Numbered from the stretch's first letter, positions 17,003-24,932 are shown. The stretch is DNA of 36,972 bases from a virus (IMGVR_UViG_3300037264_000624:1-36972), one strand, 5' to 3'. Numbers and translations are program-made. The notes: generated by a model from the letters alone, not told the origin.

Positions 17003-18031
17003 TCAGTATTCCTGCTCAGCTAGGACAAGCATACCCTCGGCAACTGCTGTCATCGGATCACGAGCCGCACGGACTTCACTGATCTCAATAGGAAATCCCC
17101 GCTTCTTGACCCTATCAAATTCGTCCATGAAGACTTCCAAGAAACCATTCGCCAGAGAAGTTCCGCCGGAGATCACGAAGGGGATCGGTCCAGGGAGCGT
17201 AACTGAGTTCTGAACCTTCCTGAACTGTGCGGCGATGTTTTCCAAACAATACCGAATCAGAGCCCGTATGTAGAGACTAATTGCCTCTTGCTCTCGGTTC
17301 CCCTTCTGGGGGTTGGCAAGATCAAAGCCACCTTTCTCTTTGATGGAGCACATCTGGGAAGCTGTCTTTCCCGTTGCCTTAGCAGCATGAGTATCTACCC
17401 AATCGCCGCAACGGGCTACAGAAAACTCCAGGCCCTTGATGCCTTGAACCGCCAAGGCGATGTTACACATACCCGCGCCGAGACTCACAGCCAGGCCCGA
17501 GAAGTTCTCGTCTACGCATTGGCTGTAGATGATCGCCATCGACTCATTCATCGGATGGGGGGTGTACCCTAGCTCTGTGAGAATCTTCCGGAAAATCTCC
17601 GTATGGTAAACGACATCTTGGTCAGGGTCATCGATCGGAACGGCCGGAACGGAGTAATAGCAGTGTTCCCCTTCCCCATCCGTGATCTCGCCACCATCAC
17701 TCAGAGCTTCGAAGAGCAACCGCTTTAGTACGGCCTGAGCATCCAGCTCACCCGCTGCAATGACACCTCGACTCAAGGGCCGACGAGCCTCCCGCTTGAA
17801 CAAATTGGCAAACGTGAGGGCAGAGTCACCCACGATCAGGAAATTTTCCCCAAATTCGATGTAGTCAGTCTTGGAGAGCTTCAACCTCTTCTCGTCATCC
17901 TTCTCGATGTCGAGAAAGGCATCCCGTATTCTCTTGGTGATGACCTTGCCTCCGTCCCCATGACGAGCCGAGACAAGATTCATCGTCCCGATGTCTAGGC
18001 CGACACCAGGCTTGCTTTGGGCTTTTGCCAT
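17003..18031 (-). CDS. Actin/Hsp70-fold ATPase (ParM/StbA-like)
   Basis: The 342-residue product is taken from ATG 18031 because GAGGA lies four bases upstream; an in-frame ATG at 18070 would add 13 basic residues and overlap the previous gene. The three nucleotide-binding motifs are present: phosphate-1 GVGLDIGTMNL (about residues 9-19), phosphate-2 LAVSLGAGMCNIAL (about 180-193) and the adenosine motif PFVISGGTSLANGF (about 284-297). It lacks an Hsp70 substrate-binding domain and has the size of bacterial and archaeal actins. It may form filaments or act as a stand-alone ATPase. It directly follows the Dps-like gene, inside a virion gene block, which is an unusual setting. Confidence 0.86.
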   Translation of the reverse strand: MAKAQSKPGVGLDIGTMNLVSARHGDGGKVITKRIRDAFLDIEKDDEKRLKLSKTDYIEFGENFLIVGDSALTFANLFKREARRPLSRGVIAAGELDAQAVLKRLLFEALSDGGEITDGEGEHCYYSVPAVPIDDPDQDVVYHTEIFRKILTELGYTPHPMNESMAIIYSQCVDENFSGLAVSLGAGMCNIALAVQGIKGLEFSVARCGDWVDTHAAKATGKTASQMCSIKEKGGFDLANPQKGNREQEAISLYIRALIRYCLENIAAQFRKVQNSVTLPGPIPFVISGGTSLANGFLEVFMDEFDRVKKRGFPIEISEVRAARDPMTAVAEGMLVLAEQEY

Positions 18032-18059
18032 TTGATCCTCATTTGATTTGGATTTAGGT

Positions 18060-18740
18060 TTACCGGGCATAGCTATATGAAGTCCCGTCCGCCCTCTGTT
18101 TCAGGAGGTAGACGAACTCCTCATGCTTGTCCGCAATGCCTTGGAGAAGATTCTCTGTGCCGTCCGACAGAATACCAGCTTCCCCAAGTTCGTGAAGGAC
18201 AACCCTCACGGCTTCCAGGACACAGTATTCCTTCCGAAGACTGATCTGAATCATCCCGTTCGGACCCTCCTCAGCACCCTCGTAGCATTTGGCTACACAG
18301 TAGGCCAGATGCTTGGCCTGAATTACAGGGTCCACCAAAGAGGGATTGCCGAGACCAACGGTTTTTTCTGCCACTGAGTCGATGAAGGCTTGTGAGTCCT
18401 CGTAGAGCCTCATGAAAAGCTGATGGTCACCGTAAAAGGCCATCCCACGAGTCTGCCAGTGGTGAGTTTGATGAATCAAGGCCGCCGATCGAAGACACGT
18501 CAGAAGAGCGGACATCCAACCCAAAGGGCTACCGTAGCTTTCCGCCATGGCCCGGAGGTAAGGCTCAACATCCGACCCGCTCTGGGCTTGTTTGATCCAA
18601 CCCTGGACCTGGGCCTTCTGGTCAGCCGCAAGCTTCATTGGAGGGCTTCCTCGCGGTAGGAAAGGGGGTCCATGACGATAGGGGTCGAATTGGGTAGGGT
18701 CTACCCAAATGGCGTGAATCTGGTCAGTAAAATCGTGCAT
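18060..18740 (-). CDS. Dps/ferritin-like protein
   Basis: A 226-residue, largely helical protein. Residues 80-130 fit the Dps signature: HHWQTRGMAFYGDHQLFMRL, then YEDSQAFIDSVAEK. Aligned to E. coli Dps, H94, H106, D121 and E125 fall at the spacings of the ferroxidase ligands H51, H63, D78 and E82; the position of Dps D67 is M110. A last helix with EYCVLEAVRVVLHELGEAG matches the fold. Dps proteins bind iron and DNA and protect against oxidation. The first 34 residues are Pro-rich, and a later start at Met35 is possible (GAGGAAG upstream). The gene begins with the same 16 bases as the internal MHDF start at 677 and ends YSYAR like the 229-residue protein. Confidence 0.78.
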   Translation of the reverse strand: MHDFTDQIHAIWVDPTQFDPYRHGPPFLPRGSPPMKLAADQKAQVQGWIKQAQSGSDVEPYLRAMAESYGSPLGWMSALLTCLRSAALIHQTHHWQTRGMAFYGDHQLFMRLYEDSQAFIDSVAEKTVGLGNPSLVDPVIQAKHLAYCVAKCYEGAEEGPNGMIQISLRKEYCVLEAVRVVLHELGEAGILSDGTENLLQGIADKHEEFVYLLKQRADGTSYSYAR

Positions 18741-18749
18741 GGGATCAAA

Positions 18750-19082
18750 TCACCGCTTTTGACCGCAAAACACGCATTTTCCTTGCTTGTAGATATGAGG
18801 AGCCCCGGGCTCTGCATCTCGGCTTGGGCAGGCGTCGTTAGCACGAGACCCCGTCTTGCTCTCCTCACGAAGAGCCTTACCCACGTCGCCAAGCGTTTCC
18901 CTCTCGGGTTTAGTGGTGAAAGTCTTGCCAGTCCATGGAGACCGGATCGTCATGACCTTCTCGGTGAGGTAGAAGACCTTGCCGGTATCCGGACAATTGT
19001 ACTTCCAAAGGGTTGTCGAGGCCGCCAGCTTGTTGTTCAGAGCCGTCGCCTGGTTGAGTAAGGTCTGTTGAGTCGGGTGCAT
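18750..19082 (-). CDS. Small protein with C-terminal zinc-finger-like motif
   Basis: The ATG at 19082 has GGAGG four bases upstream, giving 110 residues. An N-terminal helix (TLLNQATALNNKLAAS) is followed by a beta hairpin containing NCPDTGKVFYLTEKVMTIR. The C-terminus PHIYKQGKCVFCGQKR is a CxxC knuckle that may pair with an upstream Cys (CPSRD) to bind metal. I do not recognise a named family. It lies between the coiled-coil gene and the Dps-like gene with short gaps. Confidence 0.76.
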   Translation of the reverse strand: MHPTQQTLLNQATALNNKLAASTTLWKYNCPDTGKVFYLTEKVMTIRSPWTGKTFTTKPERETLGDVGKALREESKTGSRANDACPSRDAEPGAPHIYKQGKCVFCGQKR

Positions 19083-19114
19083 CTGGCCTCCGTGCAAGGG
19101 GGAGAATCAAAAAA

Positions 19115-19675
19115 TCATCCCCCACCCTGTCGCTTTCTCAATTCCCGCAGCTTTTGGGCGGCTTCCCCAAGGTCTGCTTCCCCCTCGCTCTCGTGCATAT
19201 TGATCCTGGCCCTGTTTCCCAAGGGGATGTTCTCCGGGATGAACATAGGGACATCCCCTCCAACAACCTCCGATACAGGAGCTTTAGAAGCCCCATTGCC
19301 GGCCACTACCACAGTACGCTCGGGGATCTTTTCGATGGCCGCCAAGATGGCCGTAAGCTGGTCTCCCTGGTTGTCGATCTTTTGCTCCAGAATCTCCCGG
19401 GCGTTCTCTGATTCCCTCAGAGCATTCTGAAGTTCCCCAATCCGACGCTCCAAGACAGGGTTGTTCCCAGACGTGACAGGAGTGGGAATGCTAGCCTGGG
19501 CTACAACTTTGACGTACTTCTGCTGTACAGCTCGGTTCAAGTCCTTAGAGTTTAGGAAATCCACTTCGGTAATAGGTCGTGGAGTCCGGTAGGGCACCCG
19601 AAGTTTAAGGTCTTCAATAAAGTGCTCTCCAGTGATCATCCCGATGACCACATAGCTATAGACCTTCTCTGTCAT
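19115..19675 (-). CDS. Coiled-coil phage protein
   Basis: A 186-residue protein whose ATG at 19675 overlaps the stop of the tail-completion-type gene as ATGA. Residues 1-65 look folded (YSYVVIGMITGEHFIEDLK). Residues about 73-120 form a clear heptad coiled coil (LERRIGELQNALRESENARE, then ILEQKIDNQ). A short linker and a charged C-terminus (AAQKLRELRKRQGGG) follow. It may be a tail or scaffold-type protein; no family is recognisable. Confidence 0.74.
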   Translation of the reverse strand: MTEKVYSYVVIGMITGEHFIEDLKLRVPYRTPRPITEVDFLNSKDLNRAVQQKYVKVVAQASIPTPVTSGNNPVLERRIGELQNALRESENAREILEQKIDNQGDQLTAILAAIEKIPERTVVVAGNGASKAPVSEVVGGDVPMFIPENIPLGNRARINMHESEGEADLGEAAQKLRELRKRQGGG

Positions 19676-20175
19676 CGACTGGCCTCACGCAGAGTCCTAC
19701 GTAGTTGCTTCCTCAGCTCGTCGGCGATACGCTGCTTGATCACCTCGCGAGCTTCCTTCTTGGCCTTCTCGATGACCGTCGTAGGATCCCTGCCCGGATG
19801 CAACCATTTACCGTCCTTCATGGACTTAGCCGTGGCCGATCGGAAAATGAGCTTGCCGGAGTCCGTCACAATTGGAATCGGGGCTCGGGCCTTGGTCAGC
19901 CACGTCATCTGACCTTTCCGCTGACCTTGAAGCAACGGGATGAAAGCCGGATGGGTAGCAATGACCTTGATGCTGTTCTTCCCGATCTGGATCTTCATAC
20001 CACGAGACAACGCTCTCTTCGCTCGATCCGAGAAGGTCTCCTGAAGAATCTTTCCCCGGAGGCGCTTTAGAACTTCCCGTTGAAGGGATCGCAAGACCTT
20101 TTCCGAATTGAGCACCAAGCTCCCTTGTGGAAAGAGCGGCTTGAGCTTAGCTGTGGTGATAGTGATCGGGACCAT
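19672..20175 (-). CDS. Probable tail-completion / HK97 gp10-like protein
   Basis: ATG at 20175 overlaps the previous stop as TAATG, giving 167 residues; an in-frame ATG at 20196 would add seven. It is very basic and mostly helical. The segment IPIVTDSGKLIFRSATAKS followed by GKWLHPGRDP and a long terminal helix (EKAKKEAREVIKQRIADELR) has the look of HK97 gp10-type tail-completion proteins, which join the tail to the head. The position directly after the neck-type gene supports this, but the assignment rests on pattern only. Confidence 0.66.
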   Translation of the reverse strand: MVPITITTAKLKPLFPQGSLVLNSEKVLRSLQREVLKRLRGKILQETFSDRAKRALSRGMKIQIGKNSIKVIATHPAFIPLLQGQRKGQMTWLTKARAPIPIVTDSGKLIFRSATAKSMKDGKWLHPGRDPTTVIEKAKKEAREVIKQRIADELRKQLRRTLREASR

Positions 20176-21548
20176 TAGTACACGATATTCTCCCATACCA
20201 CAGTCCGGCCGCGAATTTCCCGCTCATCCGGGATATTCGGCTTGCTGGTGATGCCTGCGGCTGGTGAGGAAGTACCCATCACTGGATCGTCCGGAAGGAG
20301 ATTTCCGAGCTGGTTGGCGGCATACCTGTCGGGATTGTCAATCGGCACCTTGTACCGAATGTCCTGCTCGTCGATGTAGCCAATATTGAAATGCTGTTGG
20401 AGTATCATCCCGCGATTGCTGGGGTTGCGAACAGCACCAATGGAGTAACGGTCCCCGTTGATCTTGATCAGAAAATCTCGTTGACTCAAGAGCGGCGTGG
20501 GTCCGGTCCAGACTTCATAGGTGTGCTCGACGAATCGACCTTGAGCTTGCTGGGTGATCTTTTTTTCAGCGTCATCTGGAGCGATGAGAGCATCGTAAGG
20601 ACCATCATAACCCCCGATATACCCGACTCCGAAGCAAATCGAACAGTCGTTGAGCGGTTGCTTGTACTGGGGATTCTGGATACAAGGGCAAGGGAAACCC
20701 ACAGCCCGACGAATGAAAAGTTTCACCCGCTCGCCGCCTTGGGTGAGGATCCAGCGATTCCTCCGAACCGCCTCACGCCAAATCCAATCGAGTTTCTCAA
20801 GCTCGTAAGAACTCGTAGCCGCCGCTCGTTCCAGAGGCGTCTCTACGAGTTCTTCTTGGCTAGCGGCATTCCAACCGATAGAGAACGGTATGCCCACGGC
20901 AGTCACCCGGTAGAAGACCCGTTGCACAAGATCCGTGCGAAGAAGACTTCGGTTGTATCTGTAGTAGCAGGTCACCACACTGTTAGATCCAGGCAAAACA
21001 GGAGTCTCTAATTTCTGAGTCTCGACAATGGGGTAGTTGGCAGCATCCAATTCGACTTCGCCGGAAGCGCCCGTGACGGATTGAACTCGGGCTCGCTGTC
21101 CATCCACAAATACCATCACGTCATCAGGGACATTCGCGTGGATGGCTTGTGATCCAGACTTGACGATTGGGTAACGAGTCCGAAAGACATACCGTGGAGC
21201 GTACAGCTCTCCTGCGTCCTGACCGAGGCCCCGTAAGATGAAACTCCCCGAGACATTCTCCTCGGTCAAAACGTTGTCTGTTTGATCTCGCCAGAACATA
21301 CTCCCAACAGGCAACGAGGTGATTCTCTCAAAGGGGCCATACTCTGAATCAAACGACCGGTAGATGTTTACACCCGCCAGCTCAAACCCTGCGTTCAAAC
21401 TGAGAGCAGAGGGATCATCCCATCGAAGGTCGAAGACCCCCGGGTTCATTCCGCCGATCAAGAACAGGTTGATCGGCGGAACTGGCCAAGGAGTCTTCTC
21501 CAACTCCAAGTTCGTTGGGAAACGATCTCGTTGGCTTGCGTACGGCAT
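20175..21548 (-). CDS. Virion neck-type protein with Fn3-like start and Cys4 cluster
   Basis: A 457-residue protein from ATG 21548. Residues about 36-90 resemble a fibronectin-III-like domain (FDLRWDDPSALSL, GVNIYRSFDSEYGPFERI). Residues 143-200 (DDVMVFVDGQRARVQSVTG ... VVTCYYRYN) match the NG/DG...YYF module repeated in the sheath. A metal-binding cluster CPC (287, 289) and CSIC (302, 305) followed by FGVG resembles Cys4 clusters known in phage neck or structural proteins. The C-terminus is Pro- and Asp-rich. It precedes the tail-completion-type gene, so a neck or tail-connector role is likely. Confidence 0.76.
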   Translation of the reverse strand: MPYASQRDRFPTNLELEKTPWPVPPINLFLIGGMNPGVFDLRWDDPSALSLNAGFELAGVNIYRSFDSEYGPFERITSLPVGSMFWRDQTDNVLTEENVSGSFILRGLGQDAGELYAPRYVFRTRYPIVKSGSQAIHANVPDDVMVFVDGQRARVQSVTGASGEVELDAANYPIVETQKLETPVLPGSNSVVTCYYRYNRSLLRTDLVQRVFYRVTAVGIPFSIGWNAASQEELVETPLERAAATSSYELEKLDWIWREAVRRNRWILTQGGERVKLFIRRAVGFPCPCIQNPQYKQPLNDCSICFGVGYIGGYDGPYDALIAPDDAEKKITQQAQGRFVEHTYEVWTGPTPLLSQRDFLIKINGDRYSIGAVRNPSNRGMILQQHFNIGYIDEQDIRYKVPIDNPDRYAANQLGNLLPDDPVMGTSSPAAGITSKPNIPDEREIRGRTVVWENIVY

Positions 21549-21570
21549 GGGGTTTCACCCACCTGCCCAC

Positions 21571-21936
21571 TCAAGAGAGCGGCGTCTGAGGAACTTCCGG
21601 GGTCGAGGGAGCCGGAGGATCAGCAGTTTCGGATTCGGGCTCCGAAATGAGCTTGAGCTTGCCCGAGGAAGCTTCGATCTCCACCATAACGTGAGGATCT
21701 AGACCTCGCTCCAGCAAGATACCCTGGAAGACCCTCTGTTTCTCCTCGTCAATCCGACGAGCAGCGGCAAGGAGCTTCACCTTCTCCTGCTCTAAGGTCA
21801 TGAACCTATCAGAGACATCGAGACGAGACTCCTGTAACAACCGGAGCCGGTTGAGCTGCTCCATCGAAACAGGGTCGTCCGGGGTCAACCTACGCTGCGG
21901 CTGTTGCTCTTGGCCATTGTCATTAGGGTCACTCAT
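21571..21936 (-). CDS. Small charged coiled-coil protein
   Basis: The ATG at 21936 has GAGAG six bases upstream; an ATG two codons earlier lies directly on that ribosome site and is less likely. The 121 residues include a Gln-rich start, a helical coiled coil (LNRLRLLQESRLDVSDRF, EKVKLLAAARRIDEEKQRV) and a Pro/Ser-rich disordered tail. The residues GLDPHVMVEIEASSGKLKL form a short beta part. Composition suggests an assembly chaperone or scaffold, but no family is recognised. Confidence 0.72.
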   Translation of the reverse strand: MSDPNDNGQEQQPQRRLTPDDPVSMEQLNRLRLLQESRLDVSDRFMTLEQEKVKLLAAARRIDEEKQRVFQGILLERGLDPHVMVEIEASSGKLKLISEPESETADPPAPSTPEVPQTPLS

Positions 21937-21996
21937 TTTCATCTCTCTTTCATGTTCTACCACAAGTGAGACCGCTGCACTTGGACTCTTACACCG

Positions 21997-22128
21997 TCAG
22001 GGTCCGATTTGAAAACAGATTCCCAACGATGAGACAGTCAGCCCGGCGTTCTTGTACGCTTCGACAAGCTCGGACTCGTGATCAAAATTGGCCTTGCCTG
22101 TGAACATCCGGGAGTGCCAGGAAGTCAC
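21997..22128 (-). CDS. Possible small protein (43 residues)
   Basis: In the 204-base gap between the 311- and 121-residue genes a minus-strand frame runs from GTG 22128 to TGA 21997. GGAAG lies six bases before the GTG. The product is 43 residues, with a charged helix FDHESELVEAYKNAGLTV and a hydrophobic end. A shorter start at ATG 22107 is possible. The rest of the gap (21937-21996) shows nothing further. No family is recognised and the frame could be fortuitous. Confidence 0.42.
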   Translation of the reverse strand: MTSWHSRMFTGKANFDHESELVEAYKNAGLTVSSLGICFQIGP

Positions 22129-22140
22129 CGAAGACTTCCA

Positions 22141-23076
22141 CTACCACCTCGTGGATTCTGTCAAGAAAAACAACAAGAAAGGAAAAACGAACCCTACGAA
22201 TTTTTTTGGTGTGAGCACGCCCGCACCCGTGTAAGGCCCAAATGCACTTCTTATACCAATCCCGAACTTAGGTTGCTGGAGACCCTTCACAATTTTCACC
22301 GTCTGCTTGGCTCGCTCCAACTGCTCTGTCCAGTTATCCTTGATGGCCTGGTAGGCCGATTCGTACTTGCTTGACTTCTCAATGGTAAGGCTCACCCCAC
22401 CGATGCTGTAGTCAAACTCATCGGCAATCCAATTGAGCATCACAGCGAACAGAGCGTGCATCATCGCTCCGTTCAGGAGGAGCGTCCTCCACTCAGGGCG
22501 ACTCTGAACATACTGATCCAGATTCACGAACGGAGTCCTCGGCGGGGCTGCAATGACCTGATCCATCGCACGCTGAAGGTACTCATTCAGCTCATCGTCT
22601 TCCCAAATGAACCCAAAAACCCGGTTATACTGCTGAACTGTCTCCTCATGAGCGGGAGGACGGAAATGGTAGTTCCGATCGGGCTTATTGTCTCGAAGGA
22701 GGATACGAAAGCGACGAATCAGGTCTGACTCCACATCCGTGTAAGACATCGTCTGGAGCGTCGCCTTATCGATGAGATCGAACTCCTGAACTACCTGCTG
22801 AATCGGTCCAGAAACCGTCTCCCGGAAAGTCCAACGAACCCTATAGCTGCCCAAGTTAGCATCCAAAGGAACCACCACACTAGCGTAGTATTCTCCTACC
22901 GAGGGGTTCGATGGCACACGAACAGGTGAACCAAGAAGCACCTCCATCCCTGTCGTGAAGTCATACAAGGCATAAGTGATCTCAGCCGCATTAGTCGGCG
23001 TGTTGTTGGAGTTCTCCAGGAAGATGTTCAGGTCTTCCCGACCCAACTGTTGCCCTCGATAGAAACTAACAGGCAT
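22141..23076 (-). CDS. Virion protein with Ig-like N-terminal domain
   Basis: A 311-residue protein from ATG 23076. Residues about 5-102 form a beta domain (YRGQQLGREDLNIFLENS, ITYALYDFTTGMEV, VGEYYASVVVPL, GSYRVRWTFRETV) shared with the C-terminal half of the 227-residue protein at 23451-24134. The C-terminal two thirds are helical, with DELNEYLQRAMDQVIAAPP and SRPEWRTLLLNGAMMHALFA. The last 16 residues (FVFPFLLFFLTESTRW) are strikingly hydrophobic after a natural-looking end at KKFVG, so a small frame change or read-through into former non-coding sequence is possible. Confidence 0.78.
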   Translation of the reverse strand: MPVSFYRGQQLGREDLNIFLENSNNTPTNAAEITYALYDFTTGMEVLLGSPVRVPSNPSVGEYYASVVVPLDANLGSYRVRWTFRETVSGPIQQVVQEFDLIDKATLQTMSYTDVESDLIRRFRILLRDNKPDRNYHFRPPAHEETVQQYNRVFGFIWEDDELNEYLQRAMDQVIAAPPRTPFVNLDQYVQSRPEWRTLLLNGAMMHALFAVMLNWIADEFDYSIGGVSLTIEKSSKYESAYQAIKDNWTEQLERAKQTVKIVKGLQQPKFGIGIRSAFGPYTGAGVLTPKKFVGFVFPFLLFFLTESTRW

Positions 23077-23083
23077 CGTTTGA

Positions 23084-23440
23084 TTATCTCTCCCCCAAAC
23101 GGGAAGCGAGACCCCCGCAGAAAGCTCCAGTGTCAGTAACCTTACCCTCCATCTTCTTCATACACGCAGTAATGCGATGTTTTTTGTCGCCCGTCATGGA
23201 GTTCCAAAACTTCTTGAGAGATTCCTCGGTCCAGCCCTTCGGAAGCTTCTCCCACTTGTCAGCAGATTTCTCCCCAGCGAGCTTCAAGGCATCCTGACCG
23301 AACAAAGCCGAAGCTCGAATGCCTCGGATGTTCAAAGCTACCATCTTCTCCGCACAAGGCGGGCAAACGGCTGCGACATCACTCTGAGTGAGCCAGGGAT
23401 CTTCCAGAGTTTCGGTACGATCATAGCTATACTTGCTCAC
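23084..23440 (-). CDS. Small phage protein with CPPC and FCGGLASRLG end motif
   Basis: I place the start at GTG 23440 because GAGGAG overlaps the stop of the previous gene and lies six bases upstream; earlier in-frame starts lack a site. The 118 residues include CPPC near residue 26 and a C-terminal domain GWTEESLKKFWNSMTG ... ITACMKKMEGKVTD ... GAFCGGLASRLGER. That C-terminal pattern recurs in many phage proteins, but I know no established function. It lies between two virion-type genes. Confidence 0.74.
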   Translation of the reverse strand: MSKYSYDRTETLEDPWLTQSDVAAVCPPCAEKMVALNIRGIRASALFGQDALKLAGEKSADKWEKLPKGWTEESLKKFWNSMTGDKKHRITACMKKMEGKVTDTGAFCGGLASRLGER

Positions 23441-23450
23441 GATGATCTCC

Positions 23451-24134
23451 TCAATCCCAGCCATACTTCTGAACACGAACAGTCACGTCTCTTGGATCCG
23501 CCGCTGCTAAAGCATCCTGAATCACGAAACGAAACTCCACTTCTTGCAGGGGTGAAAAGAAGTTCCGTTGGTAATGCCATCGTATCAACCAATCACCTGG
23601 CTGTCCGAATTCCCCCACCTTTCCAGTCGCGTAAAATTCGCCGAGGACACCTCTAACCGGTGTCCTATCGGCAGGACCGGCCTGAAACGGGACACCGTTC
23701 CTGAGCCAATAGAGTGTGTAGCTCACAGAATTGGGCATCACTGGCCCTGAGGAGTCTCTGAGGTACAAGGTCAGGTCTTCAGGCTGAAAGAATTCTCCCC
23801 AGCGGAACGTCTTGAGTTCGGTTGGCTGGGAAAGAGGTGGTGGTATTACCTCCGAAACAAGCTCACCCGTCAGGGAAGATGTGCCATAGACTGTGTCTGG
23901 GACCCCGCTCAGAAACAGCGTTCCTTGGCCCTGGATGACCCCAGAAACGCCGATTGTACGAAGGGCGTCCCCAATGACAGTGGATGACCCAAAGACCGTC
24001 CCCGAGGCTTCTAGCCCCGGTATGGACAGTACCCCAGAACCAGTCAGATTGCCGGAGAGAAGCTGAGCCAAACTTGCACTGCCAGTCAGTACCCCCGATC
24101 CAGTGACGGTTCCTCCGGCGTCGAGGAAAGCCAT
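23451..24134 (-). CDS. Virion/tail protein with Gly repeats and Ig-like C-terminal domain
   Basis: A 227-residue protein from ATG 24134 (GAGGA seven bases upstream). Residues 1-95 are a low-complexity series of GSG.L.GS..L units, typical of beta-structured fibre or surface proteins. Residues about 105-215 (FRWGEFFQPEDLTLYLRDS, VSYTLYWLRNGVPFQAGP, GEFYATGKVGEF, GDWLIRWHYQRN) match the N-terminal domain of the 311-residue protein downstream. This suggests domain sharing between tail-surface proteins. Confidence 0.76.
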   Translation of the reverse strand: MAFLDAGGTVTGSGVLTGSASLAQLLSGNLTGSGVLSIPGLEASGTVFGSSTVIGDALRTIGVSGVIQGQGTLFLSGVPDTVYGTSSLTGELVSEVIPPPLSQPTELKTFRWGEFFQPEDLTLYLRDSSGPVMPNSVSYTLYWLRNGVPFQAGPADRTPVRGVLGEFYATGKVGEFGQPGDWLIRWHYQRNFFSPLQEVEFRFVIQDALAAADPRDVTVRVQKYGWD

Positions 24135-24137
24135 GGA

Positions 24138-24521
24138 TCAGTCCTCGACAAGCTGGAGTTGGCCAATTGGGAAAGAGAGCTGATCCCCTACTAAGACAAT
24201 TCTAGGGGCATTCAAGTTGGCGTAGTACAGGATGTTCCCGCCGGCCAAAGCATCCATCAGAGCGAAAGATGTCACCGTTCCCCAACCAATCGTTGCCGTC
24301 GGATACACAAGGCTGGTGGCATTGGAGGTGGTGCCGCTAACTGGAGCAACAAATGTTGCCAATTGTCTGGCGTAACTCCCCCCTGAAACTTCTACGCCTC
24401 CCCCTGCCTCTCCTGGGGCCGTCGTAAAAAGAGCTACGTAAATAGCTGCGGGGACAGGAAAAGCTATACCACGGAGAACATGGTTGATGAGGTTGTCTTC
24501 TAGGTAGTCCGTTTTTGACAT
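24138..24521 (-). CDS. Short tail-fibre-type protein, copy 1
   Basis: A 127-residue protein with an ideal ribosome site (GGGAGGG, six bases) at ATG 24521. It has the pattern of small phage tail-fibre-type proteins: TDYLEDNLINHVLRGIAF, AIYVALFTTAPGEAG, GGSYARQLATF, WGTVTSFALMDA and GGNILYYANL. A clear paralogue is encoded at 25358-25750. It probably forms part of the tail tip or fibre. Two genes of the same cluster separate the copies. Confidence 0.82.
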   Translation of the reverse strand: MSKTDYLEDNLINHVLRGIAFPVPAAIYVALFTTAPGEAGGGVEVSGGSYARQLATFVAPVSGTTSNATSLVYPTATIGWGTVTSFALMDALAGGNILYYANLNAPRIVLVGDQLSFPIGQLQLVED

Positions 24522-24524
24522 GGT

Positions 24525-24920
24525 CTACCCTCCCACGGGCACAAATGAAGCCTTCAAACCCGAAGCCACAACAGGGGGCTCCGAAAGCACATCGAAGCCA
24601 AGCACCACAACCCTGGGACCAGCGGGATAGTCCAGAATCAACCGCCAGAAGCCCACAGCGTTTGGCCTGAACCGAACGCTGTAGAATCCAGCTTGACCCG
24701 TGATCTCATTGAAGTAGATGTTGCCCACTGCCACCTGAGCATCAGTGACAGTGATTCCCGTCAAGAACGTCCAAGGCTGGGCAGCATTGTTGTAGAAAAG
24801 TGTGGCCGTGAGGTCGGCTACAGTCAGACCCGTAATTCGAGTGTAGTCATCCGTGTCAAAGATGTCCGCCTGGTCGATGACCACTCGATTGATCGGGACA
24901 AGACGACCATAGACGACCAC
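24525..24920 (-). CDS. Beta-rich virion-type protein
   Basis: A 131-residue protein starting at GTG 24920 with AAGGAG five bases upstream. It is rich in beta strands (LTATLFYNNAAQPWTFLTG, AGFYSVRFRPNAVGFWRLIL) and looks like a single Ig-like domain, distantly resembling the Ig-like domain of the 227- and 311-residue proteins. It is translated just before tail-fibre-type copy 1. No specific family is recognised. Confidence 0.74.
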   Translation of the reverse strand: MVVYGRLVPINRVVIDQADIFDTDDYTRITGLTVADLTATLFYNNAAQPWTFLTGITVTDAQVAVGNIYFNEITGQAGFYSVRFRPNAVGFWRLILDYPAGPRVVVLGFDVLSEPPVVASGLKASFVPVGG

Positions 24921-24932
24921 TCGTGCTCCTTC

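Noticed and set aside
17003-18031. Full-length DnaK/Hsp70
   Set aside because: The protein ends right after the nucleotide-binding fold, with no substrate-binding domain, so an actin/ParM-type protein is more likely.
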